The notes under the pieces were generated by a model. That model saw only the letters and a list, made by a program, of their open reading frames with translations, ran no database searches and had not been told where the DNA came from. A DNA stretch of 36,217 nt from a virus. The first letter of the stretch is position 1, and the number at the start of each line of letters is the position of its first letter. The position numbers were made by a program, and so were the translations under genes. Shown here one piece after another: positions 21,746 to 29,865 of the stretch. Location of the stretch: the IMG/VR virus record IMGVR_UViG_3300010430_000255, positions 1-36,217 of that record. The stretch is one strand, 5' to 3'.

Positions 21746-24249
21746 GATTCCCTGCTTCTAACTTGGCCACGTGTGGATTCAATGGATGTATTGGTTTCAT
21801 TGATGCTGGCTGTGATGTTTTCACCATCACCTGTCAGTTGGCCGGCCACTGTTACTTCAACAGCCATGGCACCACCACCATCTGCACCAAACGATGCACC
21901 AGCATTGATGGCCTTCAGCAATGGTCTGTTCCTTGCACTGGCGCGTGCATTGATTACTTCTTCACCAGCTGTCAGTCTGGCCACCACATTATCAGTGCCA
22001 CCTGGACCAGTGACAGTTCCACCTGTTGCAAAGGCTGGAATCTGTGATTGGATCAAACCCTTCACAGCTGCAGCTGCACCAGCACCAAGAATCAGATTAA
22101 GTGGAAAAGGAATGGAAGCCACAGCCTTGGCAATTGCTTTTCCAATTTCGGTATTGATCACAGTCAAGGCTGCACTGATGGCAGCATTGGCAGCAGATCT
22201 GCCAGCATTCTTTTCAGCTGCAACAGATGCCAGTTGGCTGGCCAGTGACTTCTGCCTTGCTTCAGTCACCTTTTCTTCTGCCTTCACCTTGGTGTCAGCC
22301 ACCTTCTGTGCTTCAGTCATCTCACCAGACATGGTGGCCTTCAAGGCTTCCAAGGCTTCAATCTGCAGCATGATTTCATCACGTGCATTCTGTGTACTTG
22401 CTTCATTCAGCATGCGCTGATTGTCCTGAAGAAGTATGTTGACACCTTTCAAGGTTTCCACATTGCCAACTTCCAGAATGGCCGGCAATTCCAAAGCTTC
22501 ATCTGGAAGCAAGATGTCTGCTGGTGGCCTGACTGATGCAGCTTCCTTTCTGGCCAGTTCCATCTGAAGGTTGTGTTCCTTCAGCTTGGCCAAGTTCTCT
22601 GATATGGCTGTGGTGTTTTCATCCAGTGCTTCAGTGGCCTTGTCTACACCTGCAGCAAAGTCTTCAACACCAGCACCAGCACCACCAAAGGATCCACCAA
22701 GGCCTTCTGTTTCTGCCTTGGCATCACGTACATCATCAGCATATCCTTTAAGCCTGTCACGTAGGCCTTCCATCTTTAACACAATAAAGTCAACACCTTT
22801 TCCAACTGCATCAATGCCAAGTGCATCACCAACGGCTTTGAAGGAATTTACAACTGTGATTCCAAAGTCAATCAACACAGCAGCTGCATCAGCCACCTTG
22901 TCACGGAACTTGACAAACAACAACACCACTGCTGTCAGGCCGGCAATGACCAAGCCAACAGGATTCAGCTTCATTGCTGTGTTCAGAATTCTTTGTGCAA
23001 TTGCTGCACCTTGCGTGATGATGGTTTGTGTCTTAACTACTGCGTTATAAGCACCAACAGCAGCTGCTGCCACACCAAGAACCTGTGCTGTTGTCATGAC
23101 AGCATCAGAATGTTCACGTAAAAAGTTGATGCCCTGTATGGTCAGATCAACAATTCCCTTCAGTTCATCACTGTATTCTTGGAAGATGCCAATGCCAACA
23201 CCTTGGATGGTGGCCATCAATCTGTCAACAGAGTTCTGGAAGGTGGCTGTCCTGATGGCTGCCTGTTCCTGTGCAGTGTTGGTGTCAGTCACCTTTTCTG
23301 TCATTGTCTGGACAGCTTCAGCATTCTGGATCAGTACCCTGGCAGCATTGGCATTTTCCCTGCCAAAGATTTCAGTCAAGGCAGCTGCATCACCAAGCAG
23401 TGGTTGAAGCTTTTGCAAGGTAACAGAAAGGCCATCTGATTCAAGGTTCACACCAGTCAGGCCGGCATCAGCCAGCTTCTTGGATTCACTTTGAAGGATG
23501 GACATCACATTGCGCAAGCCAGTGCCGGCTTCACCTCCTTTCAAGAAGTTCTGTGACATGACTTCCAAGGCACCAACAGTGGTTTCAATTGAGACACCAG
23601 CACCACGTGCAGTGGCTGCTGAATTCTTCAGTGCCGTGCCAAGGTCACCAACTTCAGCTGCACCAAACTTTGAACCAGCTGCCAACAGGTTGACAATCCT
23701 GCCAGCCTGATCTGCTTCCAATCCAAATGAATTGATGGAACCGGCCACAATTTCAGTGGCTTCTTTTAGGTCAACACCAGCTGCTTGCTTCAGAAGAATG
23801 ACTTCCTGACCAAGACCAGCAATGGCATCCACACCCTGGTCAATTACCTGTGGCAGATTACTTGCAAGAAGTTTGTATGCTTCCAGCTGTTCAGTGGCTG
23901 CCACGCCAGTACGCATTGATTCCCTGACAGCTGATTCACCAAGCCTTTCCAGATCCCTGCCAGCAATGCCTGTGATGGCACCAAGTTCAGCAAGACTGGA
24001 TTCCACTTCACTTCCAAACTGGATGACACCACCAGCTGCACGTTGCATGGCATCAGCCAGCTTGGTGACTGCATTGGCTGCCAAGGTGCCAATGGCCACA
24101 TCCACTGTTCTGCCAAAGCTTTTTGACTTATCGCCAAGCACATCAACAGCATCACCAAGTTGAATGACTGCATCCTTGTCAGCTTGGATGGTCTTCACCA
24201 TTCCATTGTCATCCAGTTCAAGTTCAATTCTGACTTTTCTTGTGGCCAT
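21742..24249 (-). CDS. Tail tape measure protein
   Basis: An 835-residue tape measure of the TP901 type. The N-terminal region has the conserved helical start SSLAELGAITGIAGRDLERL and ATRGAGVSIETTVGALEVMSQ-like core; a hydrophobic stretch is at about 385-460 (VMTTAQVLGVAAAAVGAYNA, LNPVGLVIAGLTAVVLLFV), and a long coiled coil follows (630-720). The C-terminus has FATGGTVTGPGGTDNVVARL, typical of the end of these proteins. It sets tail length; 835 residues would fit a tail of about 125 nm if 0.15 nm per residue holds. It follows the tail chaperone pair with a 1-base TAATG overlap, as expected. Confidence 0.93.
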   Translation of the reverse strand: MATRKVRIELELDDNGMVKTIQADKDAVIQLGDAVDVLGDKSKSFGRTVDVAIGTLAANAVTKLADAMQRAAGGVIQFGSEVESSLAELGAITGIAGRDLERLGESAVRESMRTGVAATEQLEAYKLLASNLPQVIDQGVDAIAGLGQEVILLKQAAGVDLKEATEIVAGSINSFGLEADQAGRIVNLLAAGSKFGAAEVGDLGTALKNSAATARGAGVSIETTVGALEVMSQNFLKGGEAGTGLRNVMSILQSESKKLADAGLTGVNLESDGLSVTLQKLQPLLGDAAALTEIFGRENANAARVLIQNAEAVQTMTEKVTDTNTAQEQAAIRTATFQNSVDRLMATIQGVGIGIFQEYSDELKGIVDLTIQGINFLREHSDAVMTTAQVLGVAAAAVGAYNAVVKTQTIITQGAAIAQRILNTAMKLNPVGLVIAGLTAVVLLFVKFRDKVADAAAVLIDFGITVVNSFKAVGDALGIDAVGKGVDFIVLKMEGLRDRLKGYADDVRDAKAETEGLGGSFGGAGAGVEDFAAGVDKATEALDENTTAISENLAKLKEHNLQMELARKEAASVRPPADILLPDEALELPAILEVGNVETLKGVNILLQDNQRMLNEASTQNARDEIMLQIEALEALKATMSGEMTEAQKVADTKVKAEEKVTEARQKSLASQLASVAAEKNAGRSAANAAISAALTVINTEIGKAIAKAVASIPFPLNLILGAGAAAAVKGLIQSQIPAFATGGTVTGPGGTDNVVARLTAGEEVINARASARNRPLLKAINAGASFGADGGGAMAVEVTVAGQLTGDGENITASINETNTSIESTRGQVRSRES

Positions 24250-24509
24250 TACATCAAGGTTTTGGATGCACCATTGGTTGACTTGGTCAATTCATGGTGC
24301 AGGTGTTCATCTTTCACATGTAGATTCCTGACAGCAATCCAGATCAGGAATTGATGCAGTGGCCACTTGTTGAAAGCCTGATCAAAGTCAACAGGATTCA
24401 GATCACCAAGACCTTCTGTGAATCCACGCGACTGACGACCAACGCCAGAAAGGTTCTTCAGCTGGCCAGACCTGTCTTCAAGGGAAGACCTGACCAGATT
24501 GGCAATCAC
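24249..24509 (-). CDS. Tail assembly chaperone, T part (frameshift product)
   Basis: An 86-residue frame between the chaperone G-like gene and the tape measure. Its only start is a GTG that overlaps the upstream stop, and its frame stays open upstream through the T10 run at 24527-24536, in the -1 frame relative to 24506-24826. This is the classic G/GT arrangement: the frame is likely made mainly as a C-terminal extension of the upstream protein. The T part usually contacts the tail tube protein, while the G part binds the tape measure. It has no recognised motif of its own, as usual for this role. Confidence 0.7.
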   Translation of the reverse strand: MIANLVRSSLEDRSGQLKNLSGVGRQSRGFTEGLGDLNPVDFDQAFNKWPLHQFLIWIAVRNLHVKDEHLHHELTKSTNGASKTLM

Positions 24510-24826
24510 CAGTTCACTGCTAATCGAAAAAAAAAATTGGCAAGTACTGCCTGGATGATTCCCTTGTACACTGCAGGTGACCAGTCACGCACATCATACT
24601 TGTGGCCATTCTCCAAAGCTAATTGAAGAAACACCTGACCTTTATCCAAGGCCGGCATTGTCACATCTTCCAGTGACAGTTCACCAGTCAGGATCAGATC
24701 AACATCCAGTTCAAGACAGGCACACACCTTTTCCACACGGCCAAGTGTGTACACATCAGGCATCTGTGGCACTGGCTTCATTTTGAAGGTGGTGCCTGTC
24801 TTTCTACGTTTGAATAATTTCAGCAT
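24506..24826 (-). CDS. Tail assembly chaperone, G part
   Basis: A 106-residue protein just before the tape measure, with a basic start (MLKLFKRRKTGTTFKMKP), then alternating helices (VEKVCACLELDVDLILTGE) and an end that is Phe- and Arg-rich because of the T10 run. Position between the tail tube gene and the tape measure, and the -1 frameshift into the next frame, fit the lambda G/GT chaperone pair. It would bind and hold the tape measure during tail assembly and not remain in the virion. Sequence similarity to known G proteins is not visible, which is normal for this class. Confidence 0.7.
   Translation of the reverse strand: MLKLFKRRKTGTTFKMKPVPQMPDVYTLGRVEKVCACLELDVDLILTGELSLEDVTMPALDKGQVFLQLALENGHKYDVRDWSPAVYKGIIQAVLANFFFRLAVNW
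24527..24536 (-). other. Programmed -1 frameshift site (T10)
   Basis: A run of ten T on the coding strand, read in frame 0 as AAT TTT TTT TTT CGA, 6 codons before the stop of 24506-24826. A -1 slip here enters the open frame of 24249-24509 without a stop. It is the longest single-base run I see in the genome. An indel at a homopolymer could also explain the two frames, but both frames being open and the position make a programmed shift more likely. Confidence 0.7.
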
Positions 24827-24835
24827 GTCTTTATT

Positions 24836-25309
24836 CTATGAACCGCTTGCTGGCGTGTAATCCTGTATTGCCTGCAGGGATTCATTGGCTGGTGCTGAGA
24901 AGCGAAGTGTGGCCATTGTCAGTGCAGCAGGGTTTGGAACCGCTTGCTGTTCCCAAATGACAATACAACCAAACTGGCCACCAACAATCTTGTACGTTTC
25001 TTTTCCGAGTTCCTTAACTCGGATCCATACAGGTGAAAGGTTGGTGGTTGCTGTAATTAAAATGTTTTGCCACGTGTCATTGGCTTTCAATGCGAACGGC
25101 AGAACACCACGCAACAACAGCATGGCCATCAGGTCTTGCTGGTTCATACCAACAACGGTTGATGCTTCTTCACCTGGTGCTTCATATCCATCACCAAGGA
25201 TCTGTGTACGTGGTATAGTTGTCCATGTGCCGCTTGCAACGTCATCTGGATCAAAGTCAGTTGCGACTTCATAGGATTCAACTACTGGCCTGTGGATTGA
25301 TGTATCCAT
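24836..25309 (-). CDS. Major tail tube protein (candidate)
   Basis: A 157-residue protein, beta-rich, in the position expected for the tail tube subunit: after the tail terminator and before the chaperone pair. It has a helix in the middle (MNQQDLMAMLLLRGVLPFAL) between beta strands, and the end ATLRFSAPANESLQAIQDYT recalls the C-terminal strand of tube proteins. It is smaller than many tube proteins. Function is inferred mainly from gene order. The start is preceded by AACCATTTAAAAGATC, a leader-like sequence otherwise found before early genes. Confidence 0.65.
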   Translation of the reverse strand: MDTSIHRPVVESYEVATDFDPDDVASGTWTTIPRTQILGDGYEAPGEEASTVVGMNQQDLMAMLLLRGVLPFALKANDTWQNILITATTNLSPVWIRVKELGKETYKIVGGQFGCIVIWEQQAVPNPAALTMATLRFSAPANESLQAIQDYTPASGS

Positions 25310-25325
25310 GATCTTTTAAATGGTT
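25307..25325 (-). promoter_or_regulatory. Leader-like sequence before the tail tube gene
   Basis: Read on the minus strand: AACCATTTAAAAGATC then ATG. It keeps AACCATTYA and ATCATG of the early leader. It suggests that the abundant tube protein has its own start signal inside the late operon. Confidence 0.5.
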
Positions 25326-25330
25326 TGTGA

Positions 25331-26809
25331 TTAGGTTAACTGTACGCGAAAATCAACATGGTGAATCAGAAGTTGTTCACCATCACCAGCCAGATTGCTA
25401 CCAAAAGCAACAAGTGGCATGGATGGCAAGGCGATTGATTCAGGTTTATTGATCTGTATGATTTCACCAGATCCATCATCAACTTCCAAGGCACCAACGG
25501 TGTTGAATGCTGTCAAGATTCCATCAGGGCATTCACCCCAAAGCAGATTGTACCATTCCTGTGTGGTGCTACCAGTGAAGGCTTCATCTTCTTGGAACTG
25601 ATACTGGATGATGATTTCATATTCATGTGTGACAAGCACACTGCTGTTGTGGACATCACGAATGTCATCCACATTGTCAACTGCAGAAGGCTGATCAACT
25701 GGTGCAATCCTGCACCACCTGACTGGATCACCAAAGACATTTTCAAAGTCATAACGGGATTCAAGGCCAAGCAAGTGCTTTGTCACCAGTTCATTGACAC
25801 GCCATACACCACCATTGGTGTGGTTGGCCAGAATGCCTTCAATGTATGTCTTCAGGGTTTCTAGTTTCACGGCCTGTGCTACATTAAAAATTAAAGATTC
25901 ACATGGTTCAGGTTCACCAGATCCACTTCCTGGCACTTCACCTGAACCGCTTCCAATTACGCCACTGCCACTGCCAGCTTCACCAGACCCTGATCCAATG
26001 ACACCACTGCCACTGCCGGCTTCACCACTACCTGATCCAATGACACCTGAACCGCTTCCTGGTACTTCACCACTACCTGATCCAAATTCACCTGAACCAC
26101 TTCCAATGTCACTGCTTCCTGAACCGGCTGGCAACAGTTCTTCATATGTCAGCCGTGTACCACCATTGAACATGGCATCAATGTCATCTTGACTGAACAG
26201 ACCACGCTTGAAAATAGCCTGTGCCATTGCACCAATGAATCCAAAAGTACCATCACCACCAATGTGGAAGAAGTCATTCTGGCTGCCAATGTCTGTGCCG
26301 TTGAATCCATAGGCAACTGTACCTTCAGACACACCATCAACAAAGGTTTCAATGTTGCCATCCACATCAATATTGAAGACAACATGATTGGCTGCACCAA
26401 AGTCAAGTCCAATGTTGGCAAGTGCATTGGCATCACGTGTTGATCCATCACTGATGAATGGCCGTGACTGGCCACCACCAGCTGTTGTGGTCCTGACCTG
26501 TAAAGCATAACCTTCCTCTGTGGTGCTGAATGCACCTGTGCTGGCCAGTGCTTCCACCAAGTTGTTGTTGGCTGGAAAGATCCAGAAGGCTGCTGAAAAG
26601 TCAGCCAGACCAATCTGCCATGGCGTACTGCTTCCAGTCTTGCCAATCCATGTACTGGCCAGCAGGTTGATCTGTGTGCCCTGTGCACCAGTGTCATACG
26701 TTGGTGCTGTGCCACTGGCATCTGGCAAGTGGTTACCATTGCCACTTGCATCATTGCCATTGCCATCAAAGTCATGTGCGCTTATCACGCCAGTTGGATC
26801 AAAAGCCAT
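25331..26809 (-). CDS. LamG-domain / tail terminator fusion
   Basis: A 492-residue protein of three parts. Residues 1-225 are a LamG/concanavalin-like domain (ISAHDFDGNGNDASGNGNH at the start; VVFNIDVDGNIETFVDGVSE and GFIGAMAQAIFKRGLFSQDD are hallmark strands of Laminin_G_3). Residues 229-300 are a Gly-Ser linker with a 14-residue repeat. Residues 303-492 look like the tail terminator or completion protein, from size and position between a gp10-like protein and the tube gene (LETLKTYIEGILANHTNG; VTHEYEIIIQYQFQEDE). LamG on a tail terminator would display a sugar-binding domain at the head-tail junction. The join is read as one frame without stop. TGATG overlap with the upstream gene. Confidence 0.7.
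   Translation of the reverse strand: MAFDPTGVISAHDFDGNGNDASGNGNHLPDASGTAPTYDTGAQGTQINLLASTWIGKTGSSTPWQIGLADFSAAFWIFPANNNLVEALASTGAFSTTEEGYALQVRTTTAGGGQSRPFISDGSTRDANALANIGLDFGAANHVVFNIDVDGNIETFVDGVSEGTVAYGFNGTDIGSQNDFFHIGGDGTFGFIGAMAQAIFKRGLFSQDDIDAMFNGGTRLTYEELLPAGSGSSDIGSGSGEFGSGSGEVPGSGSGVIGSGSGEAGSGSGVIGSGSGEAGSGSGVIGSGSGEVPGSGSGEPEPCESLIFNVAQAVKLETLKTYIEGILANHTNGGVWRVNELVTKHLLGLESRYDFENVFGDPVRWCRIAPVDQPSAVDNVDDIRDVHNSSVLVTHEYEIIIQYQFQEDEAFTGSTTQEWYNLLWGECPDGILTAFNTVGALEVDDGSGEIIQINKPESIALPSMPLVAFGSNLAGDGEQLLIHHVDFRVQLT
25910..26125 (-). repeat. Tandem repeats coding a Gly-Ser linker
   Basis: Codes residues 229-300 of the LamG/terminator protein: units GSGSGVIGSGSGEA repeat twice in full (42-base unit), with shorter GSGSGE units on both sides and PGSGSG at the ends. 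Similar linkers occur in 15682-18945 (17425-17508) and 18958-19884. The repeat number could change by slippage. Confidence 0.85.
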
Positions 26810-27363
26810 CAGCTGTTCAGGATTTCATCAACAAATGTGAATAATAATTCAGCAGCCTTCTGTTGAACAAAAGGCAGTTCAAGCTTGGCAGCTGGTTCAA
26901 GATAAGGCCTTTCTTTCATGGTGATCTTGAAAGCTGTCTTCTTGGTCAGTGCCATCCACTTCCACTTTTCTTCCTGTGTTTCATACCACATGGCCCAAAA
27001 GAACCGGCGCATCTGCACAGTGATTGGAATGTTAATGGTGCCACCAAATTCATGAATGGCTGCATATGGAACCAGTATTGTCCAGATCAGCTTCAGCGTG
27101 TTCTTGCTGACCTTGACATCTTTCCTTGAACCAGCACCACCAAGCACGGCACGTGAAAGCGTTTGGCTTCTGATGGTCAGCTTGTCTGCATTGACTGGAC
27201 CACCTGTGTCATCTTTGCCACCATCAATCATGAAGTCTTGCACTGACCTTGCACCAATCCTGGTGACAGCCATGACAGCAATCCTTCTTCTAAGCACTGA
27301 TGATTTCTTGATGATGGTCTGCAGCTGTTCAGTCAGCTTGACCAAGTCAGCTGTGTTGGCCAT
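26809..27363 (-). CDS. HK97 gp10-like / Mu G-like head-tail joining protein
   Basis: A 184-residue protein with the hallmark order of this class: N-terminal helix (DLVKLTEQLQTIIKKS), IRSQTLSRAVLGG, then VPYAAIHEFGGTINIPI in the middle and ERPYLEPAAKLELPF near the C-terminus. It helps complete the connector and stop the tail at the head. It lies between the connector (one base apart) and the LamG/terminator gene (TGATG overlap), the standard order. Confidence in the family is good; the exact role differs between phages. Confidence 0.8.
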   Translation of the reverse strand: MANTADLVKLTEQLQTIIKKSSVLRRRIAVMAVTRIGARSVQDFMIDGGKDDTGGPVNADKLTIRSQTLSRAVLGGAGSRKDVKVSKNTLKLIWTILVPYAAIHEFGGTINIPITVQMRRFFWAMWYETQEEKWKWMALTKKTAFKITMKERPYLEPAAKLELPFVQQKAAELLFTFVDEILNS

Positions 27364-27364
27364 G

Positions 27365-28123
27365 TCAGAAAGGTGCTACACGGTGAACATGCAAGCTGTG
27401 GATCTGGTTTTCAATGTACTTGTCAACAGCCTTTCTGTTGGTCAATGATAGACGATCACCAGACATCTGTGATTCAGTCACACCAATCAATCCTTTATAC
27501 TGCCAACGCAACATGGCAATGACACAGGTGGTGGCCACTTCGCTGATGTCATCAGGCAGAAGTGTCACCACTGCATCATCTTCAAGGCCTGTCAGGTCAG
27601 TGGTGTTCATCACACCATTCCACGTTTCACCACTCCCTGGTGGATCCTGGTCAACTCGCCTGAAACCAGCAAAGGCTTGGCCACGTGTTGGAAGCTTGGT
27701 CAAGTCGCCGGCCAATGTGACCACACAGAATTCTTGCCTTTCACCAAGTGTTTCAGCTTCATCAGCCAAGGCTGCATCAGCATCCAAAGACACCACCTGA
27801 ACAACAGGAAAGTACTTCCAATAATTCCTGTACTTTTGATCAGTGTCAGTGACCACCATGAATTCATCAGCCTTCTTCCAGCTGCCACCTGACGTGAAGA
27901 AGGTGTTGTTCAAGTTGATGATCAGCTTCCTGTTCAGGTATGCTTCAATCTTTCTGGTGATGCTGCCAATGATATGAATGCAAGCTTGCTGGATTTCATT
28001 GGTGTCACCACTTCCATTGTCAGCTTTCAAAGCTGTTGTGATCTTATTTCCAAGCGTATCCATGGCCAGATTGGCCACTTCTTCCATGGTTGTCAGATCA
28101 GTATATGAAGGTGTTCTTGGCAT
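27365..28123 (-). CDS. Head-tail connector (gp6-like adaptor)
   Basis: A 252-residue protein. Its N-terminal helical part has SITRKIEAYLNRKLIINL, the typical signature of gp6/gp15-type adaptor proteins, which form a ring under the portal. A beta insertion (WKYFPVVQVVSLDADAALA) follows and the C-terminus is helical (CVIAMLRWQYKGLIGVTES). It starts 6 bases after the second 81-bp repeat, so it may be the first gene of a transcript that runs through the tail genes. Confidence 0.75.
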   Translation of the reverse strand: MPRTPSYTDLTTMEEVANLAMDTLGNKITTALKADNGSGDTNEIQQACIHIIGSITRKIEAYLNRKLIINLNNTFFTSGGSWKKADEFMVVTDTDQKYRNYWKYFPVVQVVSLDADAALADEAETLGERQEFCVVTLAGDLTKLPTRGQAFAGFRRVDQDPPGSGETWNGVMNTTDLTGLEDDAVVTLLPDDISEVATTCVIAMLRWQYKGLIGVTESQMSGDRLSLTNRKAVDKYIENQIHSLHVHRVAPF

Positions 28124-28128
28124 TTCAC

Positions 28129-28209
28129 TTTAAAAAGTAAGTTGGCGCCCTATGCGATCGCACGGCCGGCACATGTGTTTTACATAGTTTCAGCCTAAAA
28201 AATTAAAGT
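28129..28209 (-). repeat. 81-bp intergenic repeat, copy 2
   Basis: The partner of 15602-15682, with a single difference in the 58-base core (A at 28157), making TGCGATCGCA a perfect palindrome here. It fills almost the whole gap between the TagF-like gene and the connector gene, ending 6 bases before the connector start. The part beyond the core overlaps the last codons and stop of the upstream gene. Confidence 0.85.
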
Positions 28210-29780
28210 TCAGCCTTTTCTGGCTTGGCTTCATTGACTGGCTGCTGTTCTCCTTTTGGAAGATTGGCTTCCTTCCATTCTTTTTCCAGCTTCTTGACAG
28301 TCTTGCTGGCCAGTGCCTTGGTCTTCACCTGCTGGACAGTAACACCATCACTGACAATGTCATAGTAACCACCACCAGTTGCCAGTGCTTCAATCTTTGG
28401 CATCTGTGCTTCAGTGATCGTGACAATTGGCTGATCCTGTTCACCAACACCTGGAAAGGTTGGCACTTCTTCAAACTCTTCTGGCCATCTGGCTGAACCA
28501 TTGGCCACCAGTTCCTTGATGTGTTGTTCATCACTGAAGAAGAATTGACCTGGCCTTGCATTCATGCCCTGTTCCACTGCCTTGCCACCTTTGACAATTC
28601 TGTGGCCACGTCTGGCATTCCTTAAACGATTGATTGCAATTGCTGCTTTTTGTGTGCGTGAAAAATAATCCATGATTGGTTTTCTGTTTGGTTTTCTGAT
28701 TGTCGTGTGAACCGTTGCTGTCTTCTGCCTGACAGGCTTCTTGAATTCATTGGCAGCTTTTACAATTCCAGCAGCTGCACGTTCAGCAGCCTTTCCATCA
28801 GTGAAGCCATACACCATGTCAACTGCTTCACGTCTTTTCTTTTGCTGGTCAGCTGAATCTTCCAGTGCTTCAAGCACAGCATCAACCAGCTGTGCCGGCT
28901 GCCACACATTAATGCCAACTTCTGAAGCATCCCAAAAGCGTAAGCCATGGTTGACATTCTTCCTGAATCGTGGTGAATTCATAACCACAACAGGCCGGCC
29001 ATTGCCATCTTTGCCAGCGCTTGCAAACTCGTACAAGGTTGACATTGAATCCATCACATACAGATGGCCTTGCTTCATGACATTACTGAATGACCGTATT
29101 GGTTCAATGCCAAGCTGCCTGTATGTTTCGGCAAACTTCCTGAAGGAACGTGGATGGCCATGGCCTTTCAGGATGAACTTTTCACCATTTAGCTTGGCCA
29201 GTTCCTTCAGACCTGGAAGCATGTGCCAGAATGTGGATCCTGTTTCTGGCACAAAGCTGCAATGCCAGTGTGAAGAAAAGACTACCACAGGAAGGCCATC
29301 TTCTTCTGGTTGCTGCAGCGTGCCATCGTGCCATGGATCCATCTTTGGACAACCACAGACATGTGCAGGAATCCTGCCTTGGTATGCTGCCCTGTCACGT
29401 GCTGCTGGATGGTTACCTGGATGAATGAAGGCTTGAACGTTCTTGTGGTTTCTCCATCCAGCATATGAAGGATGAAGCTTGTTGAATGACTGGCCACCAC
29501 CATGCTGTGTAAATACAGCCTTCAGACCAGCCTTGTGTGCAAGTGCAAGATCACCAGATGCAGCTGCCACCATCATGTTGTTTCTTTCGCGCATCAAAGG
29601 CACACTGTGTGCACGGTTCTTTCCATACTCAATGGCCGGCACACCATAGTTCCTGGCTAAGTTGCCAAGGCCTTTCCTGACCAGAAACTTGCCTTTGTAC
29701 TCTTCTGGAAGCTTCTGGTACATAGGCACCAAGTGTTCCAAGAAGTGGGATTCATAAGCGAGAAAATCAACAACTGTCAT
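28203..29780 (-). CDS. TagF-like transferase with capsid-associated C-terminus
   Basis: A 525-residue protein. Residues 1-345 fit a GT-B fold of the CDP-glycerol glycerophosphotransferase (TagF/TagB) kind: TQHGGGQSFNKLHPSYAGW (91-109), VVVFSSHWHCSF (165-176), KFILKGHGHPRSF (201-213) and MDSMSTLYEFASAG (243-256), then PVVVMNSPRFR. Residues 365-525 are different: a basic link, then ARPGQFFFSDEQHIKELVANG (408-428), recalling the short proteins coded next to capsid genes, and a Lys/Glu-rich tail. It lies between the capsid gene and the connector. A transferase tied to a capsid-binding part could modify virion glycans; glycerophosphate or sugar as the transferred group is open. Confidence 0.65.
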   Translation of the reverse strand: MTVVDFLAYESHFLEHLVPMYQKLPEEYKGKFLVRKGLGNLARNYGVPAIEYGKNRAHSVPLMRERNNMMVAAASGDLALAHKAGLKAVFTQHGGGQSFNKLHPSYAGWRNHKNVQAFIHPGNHPAARDRAAYQGRIPAHVCGCPKMDPWHDGTLQQPEEDGLPVVVFSSHWHCSFVPETGSTFWHMLPGLKELAKLNGEKFILKGHGHPRSFRKFAETYRQLGIEPIRSFSNVMKQGHLYVMDSMSTLYEFASAGKDGNGRPVVVMNSPRFRKNVNHGLRFWDASEVGINVWQPAQLVDAVLEALEDSADQQKKRREAVDMVYGFTDGKAAERAAAGIVKAANEFKKPVRQKTATVHTTIRKPNRKPIMDYFSRTQKAAIAINRLRNARRGHRIVKGGKAVEQGMNARPGQFFFSDEQHIKELVANGSARWPEEFEEVPTFPGVGEQDQPIVTITEAQMPKIEALATGGGYYDIVSDGVTVQQVKTKALASKTVKKLEKEWKEANLPKGEQQPVNEAKPEKAEL

Positions 29781-29796
29781 ATGGCATGAAAACTTT

Positions 29797-29830
29797 GAAG
29801 GCCTGACCAGACACAGCCAGTCAGGCCTTC
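29797..29830 (-). terminator. Terminator after the capsid gene
   Basis: GAAGGCCTGAC (29797-29807) pairs with GTCAGGCCTTC (29820-29830), an 11-bp stem over 12 bases. On the minus strand it is followed by AAAGTTTTC. A terminator of moderate strength after the capsid gene would keep capsid protein in excess over downstream products. The small palindrome CCTGATGATCAGG at 29840-29852 lies next to it. Confidence 0.75.
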
Positions 29831-29865
29831 ACACGGTTCACCTGATGATCAGGTTTTAAGGTTGA

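Noticed and set aside
21728-22420. 230-residue plus-strand frame opposite the tape measure gene
   Set aside because: It is Ala/Ser/Pro rich and mirrors the codon pattern of the well-supported tape measure gene; no leader or start signal.
25910-26125. CRISPR-like or hypervariable (DGR) repeat
   Set aside because: The repeat is in-frame, codes a Gly-Ser linker, has no spacers, and no reverse transcriptase or template repeat is present.
28129-28209. Repeat as attachment site for integration
   Set aside because: No integrase or other recombinase of that kind is found, and both copies sit in regulatory positions in the late operon.
28741-29424. 227-residue plus-strand frame opposite the TagF-like gene
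   Set aside because: Shadow of a gene with clear enzyme motifs; Ser/Pro-rich low-complexity translation.
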